Assembly: GCA_963662175.1 (NCBI GenBank)
Contig: OY759217.1
Coordinates: 48,708,108-48,772,107, forward strand
From: Aradus depressus
Lineage: Eukaryota; Arthropoda; Insecta; Hemiptera; Aradidae
Reading direction: 5' to 3'
Length of the DNA stretch: 64,000 nucleotides
The position numbers and the translations under genes are program-made. Positions 42,904 to 53,048 of this stretch are shown here, one piece after another. Position 1 is the first letter of the stretch; each line of letters starts with the position of its first letter. The notes beneath the pieces were generated by a model. The model made no database searches and was not told where the DNA came from. It was given only the letters and a program-made list of their open reading frames with translations.

Positions 42904-44285
42904 GTAGTAACTATGTATTCGCTGTGGGGTTCACTGTTGCAAGACACTTACTACCTGTGATGCCCAATGTTCCTAACTATGTAGTATCTATGGGGTCCGC
43001 TGTTACAAAACACTTACTAGCTGTGTTGCCCAGCGTTCCGAACTTCGTACTAGCTGTGGGGTCCGCTGTTGCAAGGCACATACTAGATGTGGTGCCCAGG
43101 GTTCCTAACTTCGTACTAGCTGTGGTGTCCGCTGTTGCAAGGCACAAACTAGATGTGGTGCTCAGCGTTCCTAACAATGTAGTATCTATGGGGTCCGCTG
43201 TTACAAAACACTTACTAGCTGTGTTGCCCAGCGTTCCGAACTTCGTACTAGCTGTGGGGTCCGCTGTTGCAAGGCACATACTAGATGTGGTGCCCAGGGT
43301 TCCTAACTTCGTACTAGCTGTGGTGTCCGCTGTTGCAAGGCACAAACTAGATGTGGTGCTTAGCGTTCCTAACTTCGTACTAGCTGTGGTGTCCGCTGTT
43401 GCAAGGCACAAACTAGATGTGGTGCTCAGCGTTCCTAACTTCGTACTAGCTGTGGGGTCCGCTGTTACAAAACATTTACTAGCTGTGTTGCCCAGCGTTC
43501 CGAACTTCGTACTAGCTGTGGGGTCCGCTGTTGCAAGGCACATACTAGATATGGTGCCCAGGGTTCCTAACTTCGTACTAGCTGTGGTGTCCGCTGTTGC
43601 AAGGCACAAACTAGATGTGGTGCTCAGCGTTCCTAACTTCGTACTAGCTGTGGTGTCCGCTGTTGCAAGGCACAAACTAGATGTGGTGCTCAGCGTTCCT
43701 AACTTCGTACTAGCTGTGGGGTCCGCTGTTGCAAGGCACATACTAGATGTGGTGCCCAGGGTTCCTAACTTCGTACTAGCTGTGGTGTCCGCTGTTGCAA
43801 GGCACATACTAGATGTGGTGCTCAGCGTTCCTAACTTCGTACTAGATGTGGGGTCCGCTGTTGCAAGGCACATACTAGCTATGGTGCTCAGCGTTCCTAT
43901 TTTCGTACTAGCTGTGGGGTCCGCTGTTGCAAGGCACTTACTAGCTGTGATGCCCCGCGGTTCTAACTACGTACTAGCTGTGGGGTCCGCCGTTGCAAAA
44001 CACATACTAGATGTGATGCCCAGTGGTTCTAACTACGTACTAGCTGTGGGGTCCGCTGATGCAAGGCACTTACTAGCTGTGGGGCCCAGCGTTCCTAATT
44101 ACGTACTAGCTGTGGGGTCCGCCGTCGCAAGGCACATACTAGCTGTGGTCACAAACGTTCTTAAGTACGCACTGGCTAGGATGTCCAGCGATGCTAAGTA
44201 TTCACTAGCTGCGGTTTCCGCCGTTGAAAGGCGCATACTAGCTGTGGTGCCCAAGGGTCCTAAAAACTTACTAGCGTTACTATAG
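42885..44285 (+). CDS. Open frame through the 66-bp array (466 codons), probably not a gene
   Basis: 22-residue repeats of the form VPNFVLAVGSAVARHILDVV plus PR. The frame is open because 66 is a multiple of three, and the antisense strand is also open for 298 codons. Unit differences are mostly amino-acid changing (G/V, I/K, R/S, V/M), which argues against protein-level constraint. No signal peptide, no splice context. Listed because it is the longest frame in the window. Confidence 0.15.
   Translation: MNFTCSSSNYVFAVGFTVARHLLPVMPNVPNYVVSMGSAVTKHLLAVLPSVPNFVLAVGSAVARHILDVVPRVPNFVLAVVSAVARHKLDVVLSVPNNVVSMGSAVTKHLLAVLPSVPNFVLAVGSAVARHILDVVPRVPNFVLAVVSAVARHKLDVVLSVPNFVLAVVSAVARHKLDVVLSVPNFVLAVGSAVTKHLLAVLPSVPNFVLAVGSAVARHILDMVPRVPNFVLAVVSAVARHKLDVVLSVPNFVLAVVSAVARHKLDVVLSVPNFVLAVGSAVARHILDVVPRVPNFVLAVVSAVARHILDVVLSVPNFVLDVGSAVARHILAMVLSVPIFVLAVGSAVARHLLAVMPRGSNYVLAVGSAVAKHILDVMPSGSNYVLAVGSADARHLLAVGPSVPNYVLAVGSAVARHILAVVTNVLKYALARMSSDAKYSLAAVSAVERRILAVVPKGPKNLLALL
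42904..44280 (+). repeat. 66-bp tandem array, about 21 copies, higher-order structure
   Basis: Unit: gttcctaacttcgtactagc, tgtggtgtccgctgttgcaa, ggcacaaactagatgtggtg, ctcagc. Three unit types (T: ttacaaaacacttactagct; G: ggggtcc with cacatac; V: gtgtcc with cacaaac) recur as T-G-V, T-G-V-V and so on, which indicates amplification of blocks of three to four units. The last units are the most diverged. Confidence 0.95.
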
Positions 44286-44460
44286 CTGAAGGACTATAAG
44301 CCTTATTCCGTATGAATAATTGAAAATTATAACATCACGAATGTACTGTCGAAAAATTGAATAGACTTATAGGAGATATTGGGAGTAATGTCAAAGTTCC
44401 CCTGGCAACGGCGGGTATTACTGCTAGTATATTATATACTTAAGTACATATATTATATAC

Positions 44461-44697
44461 TTAAGCACGCCGTCCTTCGGATGGGACGTTAAGCGATGGT
44501 CCCGAGCCTGTACGATGTCAGGTACTAGTTAAAGACCCCTGCCCTAGGTGAATACAAATTTAGGATAGGCAAAATTTAGGACTCCCACAGTAGAGTCGGG
44601 CTCATGACCACCAGAGTGACGATAGAGCGCTCTGGTAGTAGGCGATATGACCTCGTAGTTAAAGCCGGGCATGAGTCATAAAACCTAACCTAACCTA
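44461..44697 (+). mobile_element. 5'-truncated SINE, TTAGG-type tail
   Basis: From cttaagcacgccgtccttcg to aaaacctaacctaaccta. Close to the young copies. Confidence 0.9.
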
Positions 44698-45539
44698 TTA
44701 TATGTACATATAATTTTAAAAATATATATATCTATATAATTTAAATCTGTTTATAAAAATTCATTTATACATTTAAATTATGTACTTATATATTATATAT
44801 GTATATATATATTATTAATGAATGCATTAGTATGGAATCTGATATGGAGTCCCTGAGTTGATTATCAAATCGGTCGACTGGTTGTACAGAGAGAGCGAAA
44901 CATTTGTTAATACATTCGCGCTCTGGTTGCCGACGCAGCTCACACCCACTACACTTCTCGACGGTCCGATGGACATGACTCACTGGCTAAATTGTTTAGT
45001 TAAATTTAATTTATTTTTGTTGTCTTGGAGACCTCTTAAATAAAATTAATTTAGAATTATTTTATGGGTCGGCGAACCTTAAATCTAACAAAACTCAGCA
45101 TTCAATTTTACACCCATTCTTCAACTCAAGGTTCATGGAGAAAATGAATTCACACGTCCTTTAGATTTTCATGAAATATTCAATGAAGAATTTCCCTCGA
45201 ATTGGGAAGTTCTTCTATTCAAATGGCTTCCGTCGCGGAGGGGGGAGGGGGGTCGTGAGAGGACGAATTCTCTCCTTGTCCTCAAGTATTCTAGACATTC
45301 ATTTAGAATTCCACTTTCATCAGTGAGCTTGATGATTTTTATTAGAACAGAGGCACTGTCCCACCCTCTTTAAAAGGAATGTTCTATGGATTCATCAATT
45401 TTCAAGACAAATGCTCAAACAATTAGAAAATTGCACAGCAATCTAAGAATGAAATTTCAGAAATCATATTTTGCACTAACATTAATAAAAAAAATTTAAA
45501 AAACATTGGCATGGGAACAAAGTAAATTAGTCCAAAGCT

Positions 45540-45800
45540 TGAAAAAAAAATCGTCGGTGAACGACCCGGTACTTCCCCACCTCGAATTAAATAATTACGT
45601 TGTCGCTCTCCCTCCAAAACCAGTTGAACTTTTGGGCTAAAGCTCAATATCTGACTTACATAGAGGCTTCTGAATCCTCATATTACATTTTAAGTCGACA
45701 AGTTCATTACAACGGCAGTTATTAAAGTATTTGAGTCGAGTCTCCCTCCCTTTTTCGCTTATTCTTGAGTTGAACCCCGTCTGATCCCCCTCACCGTTGA
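45540..45800 (+). repeat. R1 copy
   Basis: gtcggtgaacgacccggtac, ttccccacctcgaattaa, gctctccctccaaaacc and one body unit. Confidence 0.7.
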
Positions 45801-46079
45801 CTGATTCCGCTCTGCAGAATCGTTCGAGGAAAATATAACAGGTCCTGGTCAAGGGTAGAGAAACCCAGGAGTGAAGGATCAGAAGGAACAGGGAGCTGAG
45901 GAACGTCTTCTGGCAGTATCCGACAGCAGGAGGGACGCTCCAGGTGGAAAGGGATGCTGTGGGAACGCCATGTGACTGGGGGCTCTGGAGAAAGGCTGGA
46001 GTGGGGAAATAAATAAAAGAATTAAATAGAATGAAAAGAACTGCTGCTATGGCAACCAGACCAATTGAAAACTTCTATT

Positions 46080-46345
46080 AATTCCTGGCGGAGGCCCTTA
46101 TTTATAGAGGATTTATTATCTGGGAGGTAAAAAATCCTTAAGCACCCTTTGGATGGGATGTTAAGCGATGATCCGGAGCCTGTACAATGTCAGGTACTCC
46201 TTAAAGACCTCTACTCTAGGTGACTAAACCTAGGTAGAAAAATGTAAGACTCCCATAGTGGAGTCGGGCTCATGTCCACCAAAGCGACGAATGTAGTAGG
46301 CGATATGACCTCGTAGTTAGAACCCGGGCATGAGACACACTAACT
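46080..46345 (+). mobile_element. Old SINE copy
   Basis: From ggcggaggcccttatttat to gggcatgagacacactaact. Head lost, several small deletions. Confidence 0.8.
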
Positions 46346-46539
46346 GTCTAGTCAGATAATAATTTACTTTATTTATCAATTTTATTGGGTGCACCTTGCA
46401 CTTGTGCCAGGATAAGTGCTTAAGTAGGAGCAACCACCGGCATCAATCTGTTTCGATCGCCGGTCGTTCCCAGCTAGTCTGCTTTCTCCTGCTTCCGCCA
46501 GGAGCGACCACCAGCCGATCAATCTGTGTATGTTTCGGA

Positions 46540-46690
46540 AGAACGACACCACCAACACAAAAATCCCAATAACTGCCGATGTTATGAATGTATCGATCTA
46601 TAAAATTATATATTTAAATTGAAAATTGGTCGTAGGGACCCTCAAGGATAGGGGGAGATGGGGCTTAAAACAAAAAACTGTAATAATTGC

Positions 46691-46746
<56 letters not shown>

Positions 46747-46840
46747 CAAAATGGTCAATAGGTTTTAGAGGGAGAGCAAAAACCGTTGATTAATTCGTTC
46801 TGGGGAAGTACATAGCCGGTGATTCACGACGACTTTTTTT
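46540..46840 (-). repeat. R1 copy, minus, with (AT)n inside
   Basis: aactgccgatgttatgaatg at the start, ggggaagtacatagccggtg at the end. An (AT)24-like run at 46696-46743. Confidence 0.7.
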
Positions 46841-47309
46841 CTTTCTATTCAGGTTTTCATTTCATTTAATGGCTTTAATTAATAATAGCAGATTTACAAC
46901 TTTTTCTTCAACAATAAGTCAGCCAAAAAAAAAATCATTTCTAAAGTAGAAAAAACAGTGATAAAGGAAAAATCCCATATAAATGTTTTTTTTGTTTCTA
47001 AGAAGAGTTATTAAAAGAACACAGTTAAACGGGAGCAAACAAAACAGTTGTTAGCCAAACAAAATGAAAAGAGGATTCAATAACAAGTTCAGAATCATGT
47101 GCAAAAGAAAAACGGGACAAAAGGCTTCTACCAACCTAATGTAACGTTTTGAAAAAAAACTATGGTTTGAAAACGAATTTGTACCCCAGTTGAATTTGTA
47201 AAAGGGTTGGGATAATTGTCTGAACTGAGGGCACATGCGGATCTATGGTGGCTGGGGGGTATTGATCTAAAAGAATAAAAAGAAACATGTTAAAATGGGG
47301 ATGTAACAA

Positions 47310-47448
47310 AAAAAAGACGGTGAATCAACGAAAATAATTAGGTTCTCGGTGTAGCGTTAAAACCAATCGAATGTTTTGTCTAAAAATCTATACTGATGTA
47401 TAGGCTGATTCCTCATACTAAATTTTGTGTCGAAACATTCATTAAATT
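47310..47448 (+). repeat. R1 fragment
   Basis: gacggtgaatcaacg, then aaaaccaatcgaatgttt and tgtgtcgaaacattcatta. Cut by the SINE at 47450. Confidence 0.6.
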
Positions 47449-47449
47449 A

Positions 47450-47766
47450 AATTTAACTACGAGGTCATATCGCCTACTACCAGAGCGCTCTTTCGTCACT
47501 CTGGTGGACATGAGCCCGACTCTACTGTGGCAGTCCTAAATTTTCCCTACCCTAAATTTTTATTTACCTAGGGCAGGGGTCTTTAACGAGTACCTGACAT
47601 CGTAGAGGCTCGGAACCATCGCTTAACGTCCCATCCAAAGGACTGCGTGCTTAAGTTTATTTTACCTCCCAGATAAAATAAACTAAGGGCTTCGATCGGG
47701 TTTCGAACCCACGATCTTGAGCTCGGAAGCCAAGCATGCATACCACTGAGCTACCGGCGCCCTCTC
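47450..47766 (-). mobile_element. SINE copy, 3' tail missing
   Basis: From taactacgaggtcatatcgc to gagctaccggcgccctc. Intact A and B boxes on the minus strand. The tail is cut before the TTAGG/TTAG part. Confidence 0.88.
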
Positions 47767-47780
47767 TATACCTTATATGA

Positions 47781-48506
47781 ATAGTCTCTTTTCAAAACTG
47801 GCCATCTCCAAAAAAAGAGAAAACGTTTTTTTTTTAAAGTTATTCTTCATCATGCCCTGCGTCGAATAGTAAATATTCTTGTTCAAAAGCGGCCATTTGG
47901 CTTTTAAAAGGATGAGTTGAAGTTTGAGGATGTGAACAAAACCGTCTCAACTCCAGTTGTCATCAGCGTCCGCCAGAGCGCTGTGACTGATAACAGCTCT
48001 GTTACATTCTATCTAACCTGATTCTTCTCATGTTATCCGGTTTGTTTTTTATTAAATCTTTTTAAAAATGAATATTTCGCCTGTTGAGGTGTCACCCGAG
48101 CATGCTAGAAAGCGGAAAAGTGATCCAGTGGTAACTATAGTAACAAAAATATTAAATTTCGTTTATTTTGTTCAAAGAAGTTTTTTATTACTTTCCTAGT
48201 GTGAATCTTAATCATTATCAAATTTTATGAATGAAAACCTACTAATTTTCCAAAATATTCGGTTCAAAACCGGCCATGTCTACACATTTCCTTTCAAAAC
48301 CGGCCAACTCCAAAATTAATTAATTAATAACTGTCTACCTAATTACTTTTATAATTTCTGCAAGTGCTTACCGTTAATTTCTGGCTTAAAAGCTGTTATA
48401 AAAAAAATTTCAAGAGAATAATGACAACAGTTATGAAAATACAGGTTTCATTTCCTGAAAAATTTTGTGTTTTGGAGGTGACCGGTTTTGAAAAGAGACG
48501 CCAAAT
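47781..48506. mobile_element. DNA transposon remnant with 27-bp TIRs
   Basis: The left end, tctcttttcaaaactggcca then tctccaaaa, and the right end, its inverse (ttttggaggtgaccggtttt then gaaaagaga), match with about three differences. Copies of the ttcaaaaccggccatnt phrase occur internally at 47880 and 48262-48305. It contains the start of a coding sequence at 48068. Confidence 0.65.
48068..48130 (+). pseudogene. First-exon remnant inside the TIR element
   Basis: ATG followed by NISPVEVSPEHARKRKSDP, ending at a possible donor, ccagtg|gtaact. Basic RKRKSDP stretches of this kind begin several insect transposon-encoded proteins. Nothing downstream continues it. Probably the first exon of the lost transposase or accessory gene. 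Confidence 0.3.
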
Positions 48507-48584
48507 ATATTTTTTGTAGGGCTGGTGAGTACAACTAGGGACCTAAGCATCCAATGCTCTTATTATACCTTCCCTGTTAACTCA

Positions 48585-48815
48585 ATTGGGGGAGTCCTAA
48601 ATTTTAAGTTACTTAAGGCAGTTGGGGGTCTTTAATGAGTACCTATCATCGCATAAGCTCGGGACCATCGTTTTTACATCCCATCCAAAGGACGGCATGC
48701 TCAAGTTTGTTTATACCTCCCAGATAAAATAAACTAAGAGCATTGGCCGAGTTTCGAACCCACGATCTTCAGTTCATTAAGCAAGCACGCATACTACTGA
48801 ACCAAATCGCCCACG
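48585..48815 (-). mobile_element. Old SINE copy, truncated at 3' end
   Basis: From gggggagtcctaaatttta to ctactgaaccaaatcgccca. The A box is mutated. Confidence 0.75.
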
Positions 48816-48849
48816 TCGAACAATTGCTCAATCCTTGTCATCGTCCCAG

Positions 48850-49047
48850 ACAATCTTCCCCGACGACTTAGGCGGTGCTGACCGAGAGACCTGCTATGAT
48901 AAGATACTACGTGCTGGTAGTGACCAGCCTTTTCATCTCTTCTGTCCCTGTCGGTCTGCCTCCACTGCTAGTCAGAGGCAGATCGGGGAGGTACAGAGAA
49001 TCACCTGTATCAAGGACAGTATCATGCGGGGTTGTTCCTTCTCGGAG
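48850..49047 (+). CDS. Candidate exon A of a Cys-rich protein
   Basis: Acceptor caatccttgtcatcgtcccag|, donor tcggag|gtaaat. 198 bp, exactly 66 codons, phase 0 at both ends. The encoded part contains five Cys (DRETCYDKIL, HLFCPCRS, RITCIKDS, RGCSFSE) with spacing C-x16-C-x-C-x18-C-x8-C. It is less AT-rich than its surroundings and lies outside any recognised repeat. It may join to exon B at 52845 in the same phase. Cys content suggests a secreted or extracellular protein, but no family is recognised and no signal-peptide exon was found upstream. Confidence 0.4.
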
Positions 49048-49214
49048 GTAAATTTTTGTTTTTCTGTTGATTAATCATATTATTTTGTACATAGTTTTCT
49101 TTATTTTGTATATATTTATTATTTTGTATGTATACAAAATAAAGTATACTTTATATTATTATTATTTTTCTTATTATTATTATGTAAATTATCTCAATAC
49201 AATCTTTACATATT

Positions 49215-49515
49215 TAGTTTTTGGAAGTTTTGTGTTAGGCTCCTCCCTAATCCCTCCTTTCCTTTAACCGATTTACTGAAAATTAATAGATGTCGTTCTT
49301 ATGAGATTCTAGATACACATATAAAATGACGTCTTGATATACTCGTATTTATTCTAACTGGAGTTATCGTGTTCATAAACACACAAAAACAAGCCTTTTT
49401 TTTCATTTTTGGAATTAATTGGTTGGAAAACATGAAATTCCTGAGAAAAATCATCATCAAACTGACCGATTACATAACTTCCCCTATACTTAATATAGCT
49501 GGGGAAGTAAAATGG
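49215..49515 (+). repeat. R1 tail-half copy
   Basis: ctcctccctaatccctcc to tatagctggggaagtaaaat, ending with the canonical terminal block. Confidence 0.75.
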
Positions 49516-49923
49516 AAGCTGGTCGATCTGGGGATGGTTTAGAGAGGGGAGGAGCCTCAGTCAGTACCAATAATCACAGTGAAATTGTGATCCAGTAATC
49601 ATAGTGATTTTGCCATCACTACTAATTTAGTGATCATTCTTGAACCAATCACTGTGATCGAACACAATAACTATGTTGGTGTTCTGATACACATATTTAT
49701 TGCTTCTCTTTATTTTAATTACCTCCCTTTATTAATTTTTAGATCTATTTATCAACTCAATTTACCTCAATCTGTGGATTTCATCAAACCTCCCAGATAA
49801 AATAAACTTAAGACCTCGGCCGGTTCGTTTTTATTATATTTAATAATGTAAATCTGTATCACAGAAGTCAACAGTCAGAAAGATAAAATACATTCCGGTA
49901 TTCTCTTCGGACTCCACTCCAGA

Positions 49924-50165
49924 ATTCCGCGACGAAGATTGTTTCACCTTGTCCAGGACAACAGGACGCAGATTGTTTCACCTTGTCCAGGACAACAGGA
50001 CGCAGATTGTCTCACCTTGTCTAGGACAACAAGACACAGATTGCCCCACGTTGTCTAGGACAACAGAGCGCAGATTGTCTCATCTTGTCTAGGACAACAA
50101 GACACAGATTGCCCCAATTTGTCCAGGACAACAGGACGCAGATTGCCCCACCTTGTCTAGGACAA
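49924..50165 (+). repeat. 34-bp tandem array, about 7 copies
   Basis: gattgtttcaccttgtccag, gacaacaggacgca; later units are more diverged. Confidence 0.95.
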
Positions 50166-50560
50166 AAAAAATAATATTCGTATCTTTCTGTGAACAGAAT
50201 AACTCCCTATAATGAATATTTCGACTTTATATATATATATCCAGAAAGCAATAAAGACGACACACAGGGATTTTTAGCCAAATTGACCCAAGGAAAGGGA
50301 AGGACTTAACACAAAAACTGTAATCTGTCGATATCGTATTGACACGAAATTTTATATGAGAATTAAAACTTCCATATTAATTTTCAACGAAATCGAAATT
50401 AACACAAAATTTAAGATGAGAATTCAGAAGTCCCTGTTTAGTTCAACTATTAATTTTTCGCCCAACTGGTCAATCAATTTTAGCGGGAGAGCGAAAACAT
50501 AGTTGATTAATTCTTGCTCGAGAGGTACATTGGTGATTCATCAATTTTTTTTTTTAAGGT
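50165..50560 (-). repeat. R1 copy, minus
   Basis: From ctgtgaacagaataactccc through two diverged minus body units to gagaggtacattggtgattc. Confidence 0.65.
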
Positions 50561-50974
50561 ACATTTAATTATCCTGCCTCTCATTGACGGATAACTAAAG
50601 TGAAGGACATAGCATCAAAAGATGGCTGTTTGTGTTGATACTTTAGCTAAGCCCCTCTCCCCACTTTGGTCGATTAGGCTGAAAATCACAGGGTGCCTTA
50701 CGTACTTCAAAACAACATATATTTCCAACGAGGAGGACGTTATTATTATTAGGATTTTGGGTTCCCCCCCTTCATCTAATGAACTCGTCCATTTTAAAAT
50801 TTATATGAGTGGCGTCAGGGCATTAATTTTTTTTTTTTTTGTCCTCTCTTCCCCACCTCCTTCCCCTATTTACGTGGCTTCCTATGTTAAAAGAAATTTT
50901 GAAAAGAAAAATTAAAATAATTTGACATCCATACATTATTACAAAAGTAATACAGTTGAAATTCACCCTTTGAA

Positions 50975-51270
50975 AAAAAAAAAAAAAAAAAAAAGGTTAG
51001 CTCACCTGGTAGAAATGATAGTGTGGGTAGGAGATGGAGAGGACTGGCGGGCGAGTGGGCAAGGTGGCGAGCGAACGAGACGAGTGGAACTAGCCCGGCG
51101 GGATGCCACACAGTTAACGGGAGATCACGGCACTGACTGGAGATCTGGCGGGAACATAGGGGGGGTCGACACCAACGCTCCTAGCGACCAACCCCCTTCA
51201 TACCCCCTCACTCCCGCCCCCCCACATTTTGACGTTTGGATTTTGGATCTGCCTAAATTTAGATTTTGAT
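50975..51270. other. Poly-A followed by a GC-rich patch, unidentified
   Basis: A 20-base A run, then 270 bp much richer in G+C than the window (ggcgggcgagtgggcaaggt). No domain recognised. It may be a retrotransposed fragment in minus orientation with the A run seen at its other side, but no target duplication was found. Confidence 0.25.
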
Positions 51271-51349
51271 TGGTTCCGATATTGAAAAATACAGTATAAT
51301 TTTTGACCTGATGATACCAATGAAATAGACCCCAATTGTACAACTCCAG

Positions 51350-51510
51350 TCAGAGAAAGCGTAGGGGATGTTATGTAATCTGTCAGAAATTAGATGTTTC
51401 ATCCCCTACTGGTTTTTAACGAAACTGTTGTTTGTAGAGGTAGAGTGAGAACTTAATTGGTTTAATTCGAGTTGGGGAAGAACTTTGCTTCTGATTCACC
51501 AACAACTTTC
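51350..51510. repeat. R1 fragment
   Basis: Terminal-block-like gttatgtaatctgtcagaaa, then minus-type end gagttggggaagaactt with gattcacc. Confidence 0.5.
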
Positions 51511-51683
51511 TTTTTGCCCAGATTCACTAAGGCTGATATCTCGAAACAGCCTAGTTCGGGCCTTCCAGGCAGAGATTTCTGCTGGCCCGCCATAAGATTG
51601 TCAGAAACGAAAAAAATAAATCAATGGAGGAAAAAACGTAAATGTTACTCTTATAACTGTTGCCGCTTTTCTGTAGATGGGGA

Positions 51684-52036
51684 ATAGGGTTAGGTTAGGT
51701 TTTATGACTCATGCTCGGGCTTTTACTATGAGGTTATATCGCCTACTACCCCAGAGCGCTCTTTCGTCCCTCTGGTGGAAATGAGCCCGACTCTACTGTG
51801 GGAGTCCTGAATTTTGCCTATCCTAAATTTTTATTCACTTAGGGTAGGGGTCTTTGACGAGTACCTGACATCGTACAAGTTCAGGACCATCGCTTAACGC
51901 CCCATCCGAAGGACGGCGTGCTTAAGTTTATTTTACCTTCCAGATAAAATGAACTAAGGGCTTCGGTCGGGTTTTGAACCCGCGGTCTAGAGCTCGGAAG
52001 ACAAGCACGCATACCACTGAGCTACCAGCGCCCTCT
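51684..52036 (-). mobile_element. SINE copy, full length, TTAGG-type tail
   Basis: aatagggttaggttaggttt to gagctaccagcgccctc. Both polymerase III boxes are present. Confidence 0.92.
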
Positions 52037-52109
52037 GTATTTTAGTTGATATTATTGAAAATACAATCATGTGGTGCAGTAAACAGAGAATGAGCACCCA
52101 CTGAGCCCA

Positions 52110-52275
52110 AGATAGCTGGTTCAAAACCCGACCGAGGCCCTTAGGTTTTTTAGCGGGGAGGTAAAAAGCTTTGAGCTGCTGTCCTTCCAGTGGGTCGTTT
52201 TATTACTAGTTAAAATAATAAATTTAGGGTAGACAAACTTTAGGACTCCCCATAATAGAGTCGGGCTCAGGTCCA
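52110..52275 (+). mobile_element. Old SINE copy
   Basis: tggttcaaaacccgaccgag to gactccccataatagag and tcgggctcaggtcc. Lacks A box and tail. Confidence 0.7.
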
Positions 52276-52280
52276 AAAAA

Positions 52281-52351
52281 CTCTCTCCCAGGCAGGATTC
52301 GAACCCACAACCGTTGCGATATGACCAAAGCCTTATGCACTACCCCATACA
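52281..52351 (-). repeat. tRNA-like head of a second SINE type
   Basis: On the minus strand: tatggggtagtgcataaggc (A-box-like tagtgcataagg), then gtgggttcgaatcctgcc (perfect B box). The sequence around the boxes differs from the main SINE. Too short to define the body. Confidence 0.45.
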
Positions 52352-52369
52352 GTCATCACGAAAATATTA

Positions 52370-52600
52370 TAATTTTAGATCGAAACACAAAACTCCTTTA
52401 AGTTTTCTTTCTCTCTTCACCTTTAAAACAGTTTCTCTCTTTGTCTCTTTAAGACATTTATTGACAATTCACTCTCCCTCTTTAAAACAAGAGAAAAAGG
52501 AAGAGATTAGTCTCTCTATCTTTCTCTTTAAGACAACTCTTTTCTTTCTCATTATGACGCGTTTATTCACTCTTTCTAATCATGTTTTCTCCTAAAACCT
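52370..52600 (+). repeat. Pyrimidine-rich ttaagaca repeat, copy 1
   Basis: Interspersed ctctttctctttaagac units. The same organisation recurs at 56030-56290. Confidence 0.6.
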
Positions 52601-52844
52601 ATCCTTAAAATACTCACGAGTAGTATTTGGTTATAACACTAGATATTTTCTGCTCCCCTTATACTTTTTTCCAATGTTTCAATAATATACTTCAATTATT
52701 TTCAAGATGAAGGGAGACAAACAAACAGACGGACAGACAGACATAAAACCCTCGTTTCGTAAACAAACGTTTCGATCTACAAAAAAAGAAACTAAGGAAC
52801 CCTAAAAATAAATAAGATATATTTTTCTTTATTAATATTTGCAG

Positions 52845-53048
52845 TGGGTAGAGACTGGGCAGATTGAAGTACGCAGGTCTGTTTGCCGAGGTAATCTTGT
52901 ATCATATTGGTTTATACCGGATAGAGAAGGGTCGAGTCCACAGAGCGAATATCCCCCAAGATGTAGATACTGCCCCATCAAGGCCGCGGCCAATACAAAA
53001 GTGAAGAAAAAAATCGTGAATCAAGTACACTTTTCAAATTTGAAATAG
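52845..53048 (+). CDS. Candidate terminal exon B of the Cys-rich protein
   Basis: A strong acceptor, tttttctttattaatatttgcag|, opens in phase 0, and a TAG (53046-53048) closes 67 codons. Residues WVETGQIEVRRSVCRGNLVS, then YWFIPDREGSSPQSEYPPRC and RYCPIKAA carry three Cys (C-x25-C-x2-C) before a basic tail. Joined to exon A over a 3.8-kb intron the frame continues without a shift. The intron holds R1, SINE and tandem repeats only. Composition and lack of repeat identity support a host exon. Function not recognised. Confidence 0.45.
   Translation, partial: WVETGQIEVRRSVCRGNLVSYWFIPDREGSSPQSEYPPRCRYCPIKAAANTKVKKKIVNQVHFSNLK

Larger units (their letters stand above)
41680..44425 (+). mobile_element. 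Probable Helentron/Helitron-type non-autonomous element with two tandem arrays
   Basis: The 5' side has gtttgtttgtatgtttgttc and cacgctcaaacggctggacg, phrases common at starts of insect Helentron-associated elements. The 3' side ends ggcaacggcgggtattactg then ctagt, similar to their CTAG-type ends. Internal minisatellites are typical of such elements. No Rep/helicase is present. Evidence is by resemblance only. Confidence 0.4.

Noticed and set aside
42977..43873. 298-codon antisense ORF in the 66-bp array
   Set aside because: Open only because the period is a multiple of three. It is antisense to another open frame, with no constraint visible.
51000..51270. GC-rich region as a CpG-island promoter
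   Set aside because: No downstream gene start, transcript signal or recognisable core promoter. The patch follows a poly-A run and may be a retrocopy.
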